Source: Gemmatimonadota bacterium
GTDB lineage: Bacteria; Gemmatimonadota; Gemmatimonadetes; Longimicrobiales; Gaopeijiaceae
Assembly (NCBI GenBank): GCA_007129525.1
Contig: SKVI01000272.1
Span: 1 to 9,496, forward strand
DNA length: 9,496 bases
Reading direction: 5' to 3'
Shown here: piece after piece, positions 1-6,192 of the stretch
How positions within the stretch are numbered: the first letter of the stretch is position 1
Layout of the letters: each line of letters starts with the position of its first letter
Notes under the pieces: generated by a model
What the model saw: the letters and a program-made list of their open reading frames with translations, nothing else
What the model was told of the DNA's origin: nothing
Database searches by the model: none
Program-made: the position numbers and the translations under genes

Positions 1-261
1 CACCGGATCGAGGCGGGCATCGATCCGCTCCAGGCCGGCATGGAAGGCACGATGGAGGAGGCCACTGCGACGCTTCGGGCGGCCCGGGAGACCATCGAGG
101 AAACCCGCGGGTTCATGACCACGGATTCCGGGCTCGGCTACGAGCTGGATCAGACACTCGCCAGCCTCCGGGAGGCGGCAGAAGCCCTGCGCGTACTCGC
201 GATCTCGCTGGAGCGCGACCCAGACATGCTCATCCGCGGGGCCAGCCCGCCAAGGAGATAG
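1..261 (+). CDS. pqiB: PqiB-like MCE-domain protein, C-terminal end (5' partial)
   Basis: The reading frame is open from base 1 and ends at TAG 259-261, so only the last 86 residues are present and the start lies outside the window. The visible part is an alpha-helical, Glu/Ala/Leu-rich segment. It ends in a LDQTLASLREAAEALRVLA stretch followed by LERDPDMLIRG, which resembles the C-terminal end of PqiB/YebT-type MCE proteins, where long helices form a periplasmic tunnel for lipid movement between inner and outer membranes. The MCE domains themselves are not visible. The call rests on this tail plus the pqiC-like lipoprotein gene that follows after 4 nt. A PqiA-like or MlaE-type permease would be expected further upstream. 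An MlaD-type MCE protein is the main alternative. Confidence 0.72.
   Translation, partial: HRIEAGIDPLQAGMEGTMEEATATLRAARETIEETRGFMTTDSGLGYELDQTLASLREAAEALRVLAISLERDPDMLIRGASPPRR
252..257 (+). promoter_or_regulatory. Ribosome binding site deciding the pqiC start
   Basis: AAGGAG lies 8 nt before the GTG at 266 and inside the last codons of the upstream gene. It supports GTG 266 as the start and suggests that the two genes are translated from one message. Confidence 0.7.
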
Positions 262-265
262 CCCC

Positions 266-910
266 GTGCAAATCAAGTCGAGCGTGATTCGCCTGTTTCT
301 GCTCTCGAGCCTGCTGGCTCTGGCGGGGTGCTTCAGCCTGAGTCGGGACGCCCCCCCCCAGAAGTACTACGTGCTCGGCGCGGGGTGGGAGGCCGCAAGT
401 GCGGAGGAGGTACCGCCGACCGCCGATGCCGTGATCGGGCTGCGCTCACCCCGTATCGCCGAGTACCTGAGGGCGCCCTTCATCGTGGTCCGCAGTGGCC
501 ACCACCGCATCGGGTTCTCCCAGTTCGATCGGTGGGGCGAGGCTCTGGCCCCGGGAGTCAACCGTTCCGTGGCAGGTCACATGCTTTCCCGGGCACCGCA
601 CCTTCGCGTGGTGGTCGCTCCGTGGCCGCAGGGAGTCCAACCCGACTACCTGGTCCAGATCCACCTCGAGCGCTTTGAGGGGATGGCCCCAGACGATGAG
701 AGTGCCGTGGAGGGGGAAGCCCACCTGCTGGCTTCCTGGGAGATTCTCCGCCGGCAGGATGGCCAGCGGGTCGCCCTCGGAACGACCGAGGTGAGGGAGC
801 CTGGGTGGACCATCGGCGATTTCGATGAGCTCGTGACCCTCCTGGAGGCGGGACTGTTCACCCTGGCCGACGACCTGGTCGCCGCTCTTGAGCAGGCAAC
901 CAGCCTGTAG
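266..910 (+). CDS. pqiC: PqiC-like ABC-transport auxiliary lipoprotein
   Basis: A 214-residue protein starting at GTG 266 behind AAGGAG. A short basic N-terminus and a hydrophobic core lead to a lipobox L-A-G-C with the lipidated cysteine at residue 22, so it should be a lipoprotein exported by Sec and cleaved by signal peptidase II. Phe follows the Cys, with no Asp at +2, which would suit outer-membrane sorting where the Lol +2 rule applies. The mature part begins with KYYVLG near residue 34, the usual opening of the PqiC/DUF330 family, followed by an IGLRSPRIAEYL strand-helix region typical of these periplasmic proteins. Length matches the family (about 190-215 aa). In known systems PqiC is the outer-membrane partner of the PqiAB MCE complex. 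Its position 4 nt after the pqiB-like tail supports this role here. Confidence 0.83.
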   Translation: MQIKSSVIRLFLLSSLLALAGCFSLSRDAPPQKYYVLGAGWEAASAEEVPPTADAVIGLRSPRIAEYLRAPFIVVRSGHHRIGFSQFDRWGEALAPGVNRSVAGHMLSRAPHLRVVVAPWPQGVQPDYLVQIHLERFEGMAPDDESAVEGEAHLLASWEILRRQDGQRVALGTTEVREPGWTIGDFDELVTLLEAGLFTLADDLVAALEQATSL

Positions 911-1011
911 CGTGTGACCCCACCGGGCTTTCTTCCCCCTTCCGATCAGTCTGCTACGTCGAGACGGGCGCTGCCCACTCCAACAGGAAGTCCATCACGG
1001 TGACGCCGGGC

Positions 1012-1740
1012 TCAGGCTACATGCTCGTGGACGTACTTCGCGATCTGGAGGCGGGAGTTGACGGTCAGCTTCTCCATGATGTTGCGAAGATGGCTCTTGA
1101 CCGTGTGGATGGAGATGTGGAGTTCCTTGGCGATTGCCTTGTTGCTCATCCCTTCCGCAACGAGGTCGATGACCTCCCTTTCCCGGGGAGTCAGGCGCAC
1201 CGACTCCTGATCTTGCGGCCCCCGGTTCGGAACCGATTCGCTGGCGATCTCGGAGAAGAGCGTACCGGTCATCTGGTCGGGGAGAACCTTCAACCCCGCC
1301 GCCACCGCCCGAATGGTCCCCACGACGACCTCCAGGCTGGCATCCTTCAGGATGAAGCCGGACACTCCCGCGGTGACGAACTCCGAAAGCTCCTCATGCG
1401 CCGGGAGGAGGTCCATCACGATGATCCTGGCGTCGGGGAAGTCCTTCAGGACCTTCCTGGCGAGTCGCAGGCTGTCTCCATTGTCCAGGCCCAGATCGAC
1501 AAGGACCACGTCTGGGTCCAGCTCCCGCAGGATCGGTTCGTGCCCTTCCGGATCCCCACCGATGACCCGGATGTCCGGAGAACGGTTGAGGAGCGTGGTC
1601 AGGGCCTCCCGCACGAGGCGATTGTCCTCGATGAGCGCAACGGTGATCCGGTCCCGGGCCGTCTGCGGGTTGGCCGCGTGGTCCAGACCTGTCTCAAGAT
1701 TGCTCTCGAGGGCTCCGCCGTTGCCGGCGGCCCTGTCCAA
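1012..1740 (-). CDS. NarL/FixJ-family response regulator (receiver + LuxR-type HTH)
   Basis: A 242-aa two-domain regulator. The receiver spans about residues 31-150, with acidic pair E38/D39, phospho-acceptor D82 in [10 protein letters not shown], and K132 in the FILKDA motif. The LuxR/GerE HTH spans about 180-242, with [15 protein letters not shown], the [11 protein letters not shown] helix and [14 protein letters not shown] recognition region. At the position after beta-4 where most receivers carry Thr/Ser, this one reads IIVMD, giving Asp110. That would change the usual Thr-Tyr switch. The start shown is TTG at 1740; no ATG or GTG lies between it and the domain start, and no strong ribosome site is visible, so the first 20-30 residues are uncertain. 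No sensor kinase is in the window, so it is an orphan here. It converges on pqiC and is divergent from the ftsH region. Target genes cannot be read from the sequence. Confidence 0.88.
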   Translation of the reverse strand: MDRAAGNGGALESNLETGLDHAANPQTARDRITVALIEDNRLVREALTTLLNRSPDIRVIGGDPEGHEPILRELDPDVVLVDLGLDNGDSLRLARKVLKDFPDARIIVMDLLPAHEELSEFVTAGVSGFILKDASLEVVVGTIRAVAAGLKVLPDQMTGTLFSEIASESVPNRGPQDQESVRLTPREREVIDLVAEGMSNKAIAKELHISIHTVKSHLRNIMEKLTVNSRLQIAKYVHEHVA

Positions 1741-2083
1741 TGCGATCTGTCGTCCGTAGGGGGGGACGGTACATGCGGCGGGGATTGTCCATGGGAGTCG
1801 CTCCGGGTGCGGATGGGATCAGCCGGGCGGTCGAACTGCCATTGAGATATGCAAGGGCGAGGCCAGGATCACCCCGTCCGGTGGGCCGGCTGCAGACGCC
1901 GGCGCCTCCCGCCCTCTGGCGCCGCCATGCAGGGGCATGGTGTCCGTACGACGGCGTGCGGCCCGGGGCGATCCGTCCCGCCCGGGCTCCTCTGGGACCT
2001 GGTTGCGTCCCCTTCCCCAGGGGGCCGGAAATGGGTCCAAACGTGAAATTCTTTCACGGTGGACCGAAGAAAAGGGTCATCTG
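1741..2083. other. Non-coding region with several hairpins
   Basis: About 340 nt lie between the response-regulator start and the first copy of the 139-bp repeat. I see no convincing gene on either strand. It is rich in inverted repeats: GCCGGC pairs with GCCGGC around a 7-nt loop (1885-1903), CCATGC pairs with GCATGG around a 4-nt loop (1925-1940), and a 32-bp imperfect palindrome lies at 2034-2065. It should hold the promoter of the minus-strand regulator. None of the hairpins is followed by a T run, so none is a clear intrinsic terminator. Confidence 0.5.
2034..2065. repeat. 32-bp imperfect palindrome
   Basis: The outer arms GGTCCA (2034-2039) and TGGACC (2060-2065) are perfect inverses. 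The inner arms CGTGAAA (2042-2048) and TTTCACG (2052-2058) also pair, around a 3-nt TTC loop. The only irregularity is AA opposite G between the two stems, so 13 base pairs form. It sits between the divergent regulator and the sigma-54-type module. With no T tract on either side it looks more like a protein-binding operator or structured RNA element than a terminator. Confidence 0.6.
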
Positions 2084-2222
2084 CTGATCACCGCGAGGCA
2101 AAGTGCGGACTCATCCTTTCGGGTGACTGGTTGGACCCACCGTCCCCCCTTGGCATGTAATCCGCTTTTCACTCTGACAGGCGATACGGTCCGGGCCGGC
2201 CGCTCCGCGATATTCAGCGCAG
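2084..2222 (+). repeat. 139-bp duplicated promoter module, copy 1
   Basis: This stretch aligns without gaps to 5692-5830, with roughly 22 mismatches in 139 positions by hand count (about 84% identity). Shared blocks include CTGATCACCGCGAG at the left end, CGGACTCATCCTTTCG, GTTGGACC, a -24/-12 promoter-like core, GCGATACGGT and CCGCGATATTCA near the right end. It contains no long ORF of its own in common with copy 2, so conservation is probably at the DNA or RNA level. A ribosome site and a decayed small gene follow it directly, mirroring the intact arrangement at copy 2. Confidence 0.85.
2151..2166 (+). promoter_or_regulatory. Sigma-54-type (-24/-12) promoter, copy 1
   Basis: TGGCATGTAATCCGCT matches the RpoN consensus TGGCAC-G-N4-TTGCW in the invariant GG (2152-2153) and GC (2164-2165), which are spaced exactly 12 nt G to G, and in the flanking TGGCA, G and final T. 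The TT before GC is replaced by CC. Transcription would start near 2177. The same core recurs in copy 2. With the small gene behind it destroyed, the next intact gene downstream is ftsH, about 190 nt from the predicted start. Confidence 0.58.
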
Positions 2223-2238
2223 GCGAAAGGACATACGG

Positions 2239-2312
2239 ATGCGGGGGCCCCCGCCGTAGTCGTCTCGTTCGGGCTGGTGCTCCAGTTCCTCGCGGGGCGG
2301 CGGGACGTCTGA
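2239..2312 (+). pseudogene. Remnant of an lmo0937-family small membrane-protein gene
   Basis: The end of this stretch, 2277-2312, matches the last 36 nt of the intact gene at 6056-6091 at about 31 of 36 positions and encodes VLQFLAGRRDV before TGA, against VLQFLSGRRAI in the intact copy. An AAGGA ribosome site (2227-2231) and an ATG (2239) also remain in the equivalent place. From ATG to stop there are 74 nt where the intact gene has 150. The missing 76 nt is not a multiple of three, so the ATG frame hits TAG after six codons. The transmembrane core is gone and no functional product is expected. Confidence 0.75.
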
Positions 2313-2366
2313 CCGATCCGTGCGAGCCATGACACTGCAGCCCCAACGCATTCCCTTCTGGAAAAG

Positions 2367-4193
2367 GTGGCTTCCGACCCGATGTACGACCGGACACCGA
2401 GAGAAGAACGTTCCCGCAGGCGGAATCTCCTGCTTGGCGGTGGCGGGCTCCTTGCCATTGTGGGCGTGGCACTGCTGCTGTTTCTCGCTCCATGGCGAGC
2501 GGAAGCCGGGTTGGAGATTTCCTACTCGCAGCTCATCACAGCGCTCGACGAGGGCCGGATCCTCAATGTGACCTTTGTCGACGGCGAACGAATCGAGGGC
2601 ACGATGCGCGATGAGGCCCTCTCGGGCGAGACGGCTCCTGTCGAGTTCCGCACCCAGCTTCCGGTTCCGCAAAGCGATCATGTGATCCAGCGGTTCGAAG
2701 CCGCTCAGGTTCCCATCGATGCGCGCACCACGGGACGATCGCTTCTCGGCCAGGCAGGGATCGTCGCACTCTGGCTGCTCCTGGCGGGGGTCGTCGTCCT
2801 CTTCCTCTGGAAGGGACCGGGTGCCCGCTTCGTCCAGCATTCGAAATCGAGAAGCCGCCTCGCCCGCCACGGCAGGGGCACGGTCTCGTTCGCCGACGTG
2901 GCGGGGGCGGACGAAGCGAAGGCGGACCTGGAAGAGATCGTGGAATTTCTTCGTGACCCGAAGAAGTTCACCCGCCTGGGAGGCCGCATGCCGCGCGGAG
3001 CGTTGCTTGCCGGTGAACCCGGAAACGGAAAGACTCTGCTTGCACGGGCGGTCGCCGGGGAGGCCGGATGCGAGTTCTTTTCCGTCTCCGGATCGGATTT
3101 CGTTGAAATGTTCGTGGGGACGGGAGCCGCCCGAGTACGGGATCTCTTCCGCCAGGCGCGGGCGCATGCTCCGGCCATTGTCTTCATCGACGAGATCGAT
3201 GCCGTGGGACGCCGCCGGGGCGAAGCCGCGAATGTCGGATCCCAGGACGAGAGGGAGCAGGCTCTGAACCAGCTTCTCGTCGAGATGGATGGGTTCAAAC
3301 CGAGTGACAGCGTGGTGGTTCTCGCCGCCACGAACCGTCCCGACGTGCTGGACCCGGCACTTCTGCGCCGCGGCCGGTTCGATCGCAGGGTCACGGTGGG
3401 CTATCCGGATCTTCAGGGGCGCAAAGGCATTCTCGAAGTCCACGGAAAGGGCCTGCCGCTCGCTCCGGACGTGTCGCTTGAAGCGATGGCGCGCGGCACC
3501 GGCGGCATGAGCGGAGCGGATCTCGCGAGCATCATGAACGAGGCTGCACTCGCCGCTTCCCGGCGCGGATCCGGCTCGGTGGAAATGGCGGATCTCGAAG
3601 AGGCACGTGACCGGGTTCTCCTGGGAAGCGAGCGGCGAAGCCTCGTCCTCACCAAAGCCGACCGACGCCTCACGGCCTACCACGAGGCGGGCCACGCCGT
3701 GGCGGGCCTGTTGCTTTCGGGGCTCGATCCCGTGCACAAGGTGACCATCATCCCGCGTGAGCGATCGCTGGGCGTCACGGCGTCGCTCCCCGAGCGGGAT
3801 CGTCACACGCATGCCTTCTCCGATCTCCGGGCCCGGCTGGTCATGCTGATGGCGGGGAGGGCGGCCGAGGAGCACATTCTCGGGGCCGAGCATGTCACCA
3901 CGGGGGCGGGTGGAGATATCCAGCATGCCACCCGGATCGCCCGCCGCATGGTCGTACGCTTCGGGATGAGCAGGAGGCTGGGGATGGTCGATCTTTCCGC
4001 CGAGGAAGAGCCTCTCGCCGCGCACACGGCACGACTCGTCGACGAAGAGATCCGGCGGATCATCGACGAGGCGTACCAGGATGCCCACCAGTTGCTCGAG
4101 GAGCGTCGTGACCTGCTGGACCGGATCGCAGCGGCACTCCTCGAGAAGGAAACGCTCGGGCGGGACGACCTGCGGGAACTCGTGGAAGGTTAG
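2367..4193 (+). CDS. ftsH: FtsH-type membrane-anchored AAA+ zinc metalloprotease
   Basis: A 608-aa protein (numbered from GTG 2367). TM helices at about 21-41 and 129-148 flank a periplasmic domain; a cytoplasmic AAA+ domain follows, with Walker A GEPGNGKT (216-223), pore loop MFVGTGAAR (248-256), Walker B IVFIDEID (271-278) and the SRH with R337 and R340. The M41 protease carries HEAGH (439-443) and the third zinc ligand D517 in TTGAGGD. The family extracts and degrades membrane and regulatory proteins, working as a hexamer. All catalytic residues are present, but Walker A differs from the usual GPPGTGKT, the pore loop has T instead of V after FVG, and LRRGRFDR replaces LRPGRFDR. This suggests an accessory FtsH paralogue rather than the housekeeping copy. 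ATG at 2382, five codons in and behind GAAAAGGTGG, is an equally plausible start. A sigma-54-type promoter lies upstream. Confidence 0.95.
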   Translation: MASDPMYDRTPREERSRRRNLLLGGGGLLAIVGVALLLFLAPWRAEAGLEISYSQLITALDEGRILNVTFVDGERIEGTMRDEALSGETAPVEFRTQLPVPQSDHVIQRFEAAQVPIDARTTGRSLLGQAGIVALWLLLAGVVVLFLWKGPGARFVQHSKSRSRLARHGRGTVSFADVAGADEAKADLEEIVEFLRDPKKFTRLGGRMPRGALLAGEPGNGKTLLARAVAGEAGCEFFSVSGSDFVEMFVGTGAARVRDLFRQARAHAPAIVFIDEIDAVGRRRGEAANVGSQDEREQALNQLLVEMDGFKPSDSVVVLAATNRPDVLDPALLRRGRFDRRVTVGYPDLQGRKGILEVHGKGLPLAPDVSLEAMARGTGGMSGADLASIMNEAALAASRRGSGSVEMADLEEARDRVLLGSERRSLVLTKADRRLTAYHEAGHAVAGLLLSGLDPVHKVTIIPRERSLGVTASLPERDRHTHAFSDLRARLVMLMAGRAAEEHILGAEHVTTGAGGDIQHATRIARRMVVRFGMSRRLGMVDLSAEEEPLAAHTARLVDEEIRRIIDEAYQDAHQLLEERRDLLDRIAAALLEKETLGRDDLRELVEG

Positions 4194-4220
4194 TCGTCGC
4201 CCGCCCTCTTCGTCTCATCG

Positions 4221-4625
4221 CTACGCCCGATGCATCGGGCCTCGAGCCGGGCGACCGGTGCCTCCGTGAGGACCGGCACCGCCATCCGCGAGACAACGGC
4301 AGGAAGTGCCGGTCAAAGCTGCGAGACTCCGGCGACACATCACCAGCTTTTCCTGAAGACCCGACGAGACTCGCGCCACCATGCCCAGATCCAGGAGGGC
4401 GACCCGATGATCCGCAGTCAGCGACAGGTTTCCGGGGTGGGGGTCCGCATGGAAGAACCCGTCGACCAGGACCTGCTGCAGGTAGCCCTCGAAGCGCTGG
4501 CTGGCGAGCTCCTCCCCATCCAACTCCACCCGACGCAGGGGGCTGAGCGAGGTGATCGTCAGCCCCCTCACCCACTCCATCACGAGGACACGTGAGGTGG
4601 TGAAGTCCATGATCGGGGCGGGACG
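4221..4625 (-). pseudogene. Fragment of a UbiB/ABC1 (AarF) kinase-like gene
   Basis: Reading the minus strand from about 4622 to 4341, the translation is PIMDFTTSRVLVMEWVRG, then an LQQVLVDGFFHADPHPGN block and RVALLDLGMVAR. These are the hinge, catalytic-loop HxDPHPGN and metal-binding DLG (DFG) motifs of UbiB/ABC1 atypical kinases, proteins linked to ubiquinone and lipid metabolism. Only about 90 of the usual 450-550 residues are present. An in-frame TGA lies immediately upstream (4626-4628). The N-lobe KxGQ motif and nucleotide-binding region are absent. After EKLV near 4341 the similarity stops, although the frame stays open to TAG at 4221. I read this as a truncated relic. The well-conserved motifs imply that the loss is fairly recent. 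Expression as a 129-aa peptide from ATG 4610 is possible but should be inactive. Confidence 0.75.
4225..4240. repeat. Perfect 16-bp palindrome downstream of ftsH
   Basis: GCCCGATGCATCGGGC is a perfect palindrome beginning 31 nt after the ftsH stop and abutting the end of the UbiB-like fragment. A second pair, CGGTGCC (4256-4262) and GGCACCG (4275-4281), follows. Position suggests transcription termination between convergent units, but no T tract follows either, so this is only a possible factor-dependent or weak terminator. Confidence 0.4.
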
Positions 4626-4708
4626 TCAACGACAGCCCCAGGCACATCTGCCCCGGGTCCCGGCGTTACCCGGTCACCGGGGCATCGGCGCGTCGTCGAT
4701 GTTCAGAA

Positions 4709-5137
4709 TCAGCGGCGCGTCGCGCCTGTGTTCTGCTGCCCCTCGCGCTTCCAGTAGGGGATCGTGCCGTAGTGATCGTGGATCCCCTGGCCCCAGCTCG
4801 GGTCGGTGAAATTCGGCCAGCTGTCCTTGTCGAAACCAGGCGCGTCCTCAAGCACCTTTTCGTCTACGTCGAGAAGGAAATACTCCTGGTCCTGGACCAG
4901 CGTCAGGGCTTTCCAGGGAACGGCGAACAGCTTGTCGCCCATCCCGAGAAATCCTCCGAAGGACAACACCGCGTAGGCGATGGATCCGTCCTGGACGTCG
5001 AGCATGATCTCCTGCACGTTGCCGAGGTCGTCGCCGGAGAGGTTGCGGACGCTGTCGCCCGTCATGCTGCCGGCGGAAACGACCCGGCGGTTCCTGGTGC
5101 CCGTGTGGTCGGGGGTTTCGTGTGCGTGCGTTGCCAT
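4709..5137 (-). CDS. PRC-barrel domain protein
   Basis: A 142-aa soluble protein. The PRC-barrel spans about residues 20-95 and includes GDSVRNLSGDDLGNVQEIMLD and the diagnostic LSFGGFLGMGDKLFAVPW. The C-terminal tail carries APGFDKDSWPNF and a PYWKREG end, common in stand-alone PRC-barrel proteins of environmental bacteria. PRC barrels occur in photosynthetic reaction-centre H subunits and in RimM; the free-standing versions are small adaptor-like proteins of unclear role, often found among stress genes. The ATG at 5137 is chosen because GGAG lies 11 nt before it and homology begins just after; the frame stays open to 5200 but that extension is not family-like. The gene is monocistronic on the minus strand, divergent from the lmo0937-family gene. 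His/Asp-rich residues precede the barrel and there is no signal peptide. Confidence 0.9.
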   Translation of the reverse strand: MATHAHETPDHTGTRNRRVVSAGSMTGDSVRNLSGDDLGNVQEIMLDVQDGSIAYAVLSFGGFLGMGDKLFAVPWKALTLVQDQEYFLLDVDEKVLEDAPGFDKDSWPNFTDPSWGQGIHDHYGTIPYWKREGQQNTGATRR

Positions 5138-5183
5138 GTCTTGCTGTTCTCCAGTTTCAATTTTCGTGTGAAATCGGGACCGG

Positions 5184-5211
5184 GACGGAAGTACCGCCAT
5201 CCGGTTCCGTC
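5184..5211. promoter_or_regulatory. Inverted repeat upstream of the PRC-barrel gene
   Basis: GACGGAA (5184-5190) and TTCCGTC (5205-5211) are perfect 7-bp inverse arms separated by 14 nt. They lie about 47-74 nt before the PRC-barrel start, in the zone where its promoter or 5' leader should be. It could be an operator or a leader hairpin. No clear -35/-10 or -24/-12 pair was found beside it. Confidence 0.35.
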
Positions 5212-5691
5212 GCTCCTGACCGGAGCAGGCGGCAAGCCGTTCCTGGTACCTGCTCTCTCAGGGGTGGCTTCACCGGATCCCGGGAAGGCTTGACCTGATC
5301 GACGACGTCGCTCCGGGGGCCTCCTTGTGGGACTTCCCTAAGCTCGCGGGGGACCCTGGGCGCCCGATATCGGGCATCCGGGTGAACCCTGCCTGACCTC
5401 CTGAAGAGGGGGATGCGAAGCGGGCCGTGGATCGAAGGAAGTAATTCCTCCGGGCTACGCGCATGTGCACTTCGGACTCACATCCATCTGGGCGATACCC
5501 GGAGGCGACCGGTTGCACCATGGTTGTTCTCGTGCAGAGCGCGCCCGAAGCCGCCGTTTCCGGATCGGGATTGCCGTTCGCGGGTCGGGTTGGTCGGTGG
5601 CCGAACGGTCCGGCGGATCGGAGGATCCGACGAGCCAGGGCCGCGAGTGTCGTCTCCAGGTCACCGATCCGCACTGGACGCTCGCAAGGAA
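5212..5691. other. Non-coding stretch without a recognised gene
   Basis: This stretch of about 480 nt lies between the PRC-barrel upstream region and copy 2 of the repeat. Long open frames exist on both strands because of the high GC content, but none shows a ribosome site together with a recognisable domain. Small hairpins are visible: AGGAA-GTAA-TTCCT at 5436-5449 and CGGATC-GGAG-GATCCG at 5614-5629. Nothing here matches the sequence upstream of copy 1, which marks 5692 as a sharp left boundary of the module. Confidence 0.45.
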
Positions 5692-5830
5692 CTGATCACC
5701 GCGAGCCAAGGGTCGGACTCATCCTTTCGAACGACCCGTTGGACCGGCCCTCCATCCTTGGCATGTGATCCGCTTTTCACTCCGACGGGCGATACGGTTC
5801 GGGCCGGCTGCCCCGCGATATTCAACTCAG
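5692..5830 (+). repeat. 139-bp duplicated promoter module, copy 2
   Basis: This is the partner of 2084-2222, aligned gap-free at about 84% identity by hand count. Both boundaries are sharp: the similarity starts at CTGATCACC and ends at CAG. Conservation is strongest around CGGACTCATCCTTTCG and the promoter core with its following TTTTCACT, and continues past the predicted transcription start. Here the module is followed by about 98 nt of unique leader (5831-5928) that copy 1 lacks, then a ribosome site and an intact small gene. Confidence 0.85.
5759..5774 (+). promoter_or_regulatory. Sigma-54-type (-24/-12) promoter, copy 2
   Basis: TGGCATGTGATCCGCT has GG (5760-5761) and GC (5772-5773) at the exact RpoN spacing, with TGGCA, the following G, and T after GC matching the consensus. 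The usual TT before GC is CC, as in copy 1. Predicted transcription start is near 5785, giving a leader of about 157 nt before the lmo0937-family start codon. Activation would need an enhancer-binding protein; the conserved 67 nt upstream (5692-5758) are a natural place for its sites. No such activator gene is in the window. Confidence 0.6.
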
Positions 5831-5941
5831 TCGCAGGACGGCGGAAGTCCCCGCCGCGTTCGCCCCGGACGGCGTCGTTGGAAGTCAACCCTCGTCGAAA
5901 AGGGTCCGCACCATCCTCATCTGCAAACAAGGACAATGATC

Positions 5942-6091
5942 ATGCTTTTTACACTCGCCCTCATCCTCTTCGTACTCTGGGCCCTTGGTCTGGTCAGCGG
6001 CTACGCGATGGGTGGGCTCATCCACCTGCTCCTGGTGGTGGCTCTTGTCGTGGTGGTGCTTCAGTTCCTCTCGGGACGGCGGGCCATCTGA
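5942..6091 (+). CDS. lmo0937-family small membrane protein (DUF5670-like)
   Basis: A 49-aa hydrophobic protein: a first membrane helix (about residues 2-18), a GLVSGYAMGGLIH connector, a second very hydrophobic helix (about 27-42), and a basic C-terminal SGRRAI. The whole layout, including WALGLVSG, GGLIHLLLV and the GRRA end, matches the lmo0937-family membrane proteins, whose function is unknown but which recur near stress and envelope genes. ATG 5942 is chosen because AAGGA (5929-5933) is 8 nt upstream; the ATG at 5936 would be only 2 nt from it. It is preceded by repeat copy 2 and its sigma-54-type promoter, and a broken duplicate lies at 2239-2312. This short gene is easily missed by gene callers. 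Confidence 0.88.
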   Translation: MLFTLALILFVLWALGLVSGYAMGGLIHLLLVVALVVVVLQFLSGRRAI

Positions 6092-6095
6092 CCGG

Positions 6096-6131
6096 TCCCG
6101 GCAATCTCAGCGATCCCGGCAATCTCAGCCC
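6096..6131 (+). repeat. 18-bp tandem repeat, two units
   Basis: TCCCGGCAATCTCAGC occurs twice at 18-nt spacing, with only the two linker bases differing (GA, then CC). It starts 4 nt after the lmo0937-family stop codon. No function is evident. Confidence 0.6.
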
Positions 6132-6192
6132 CCATCTGGTTGCGATCCCGCGCTCGTTCGAGGACGGAACACCAAATCCCAGTGGACCACCG

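Noticed and set aside
1000..1845. 281-codon plus-strand frame across the response regulator
   Set aside because: The opposite strand encodes full receiver and HTH domains; this frame has no recognisable domain and continues into the non-coding region.
2214..4088. 624-codon open frame on the minus strand opposite ftsH
   Set aside because: It is the antisense shadow of the FtsH gene, whose motifs are unmistakable on the plus strand. The minus translation shows no domain and an unnatural mix of Arg, His and Pro.
5184..5199. Possible -24/-12 promoter for the PRC-barrel gene on the minus strand (TGGCGGTACTTCCGTC)
   Set aside because: GG is present but the -12 GC is GT and most other positions do not match, so it falls below what I would call.
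2034..5830. Mobile element bounded by the two module copies
   Set aside because: No transposase, integrase, terminal inverted repeats or target-site duplication is visible. The copies are direct repeats with promoter content, so a duplication is the simpler reading.
6137..6152. Possible -24/-12 element before the 64-aa ORF (TGG...GC at the right spacing)
   Set aside because: Only GG and GC match; in GC-rich DNA that spacing arises often by chance and there is no second copy to support it.
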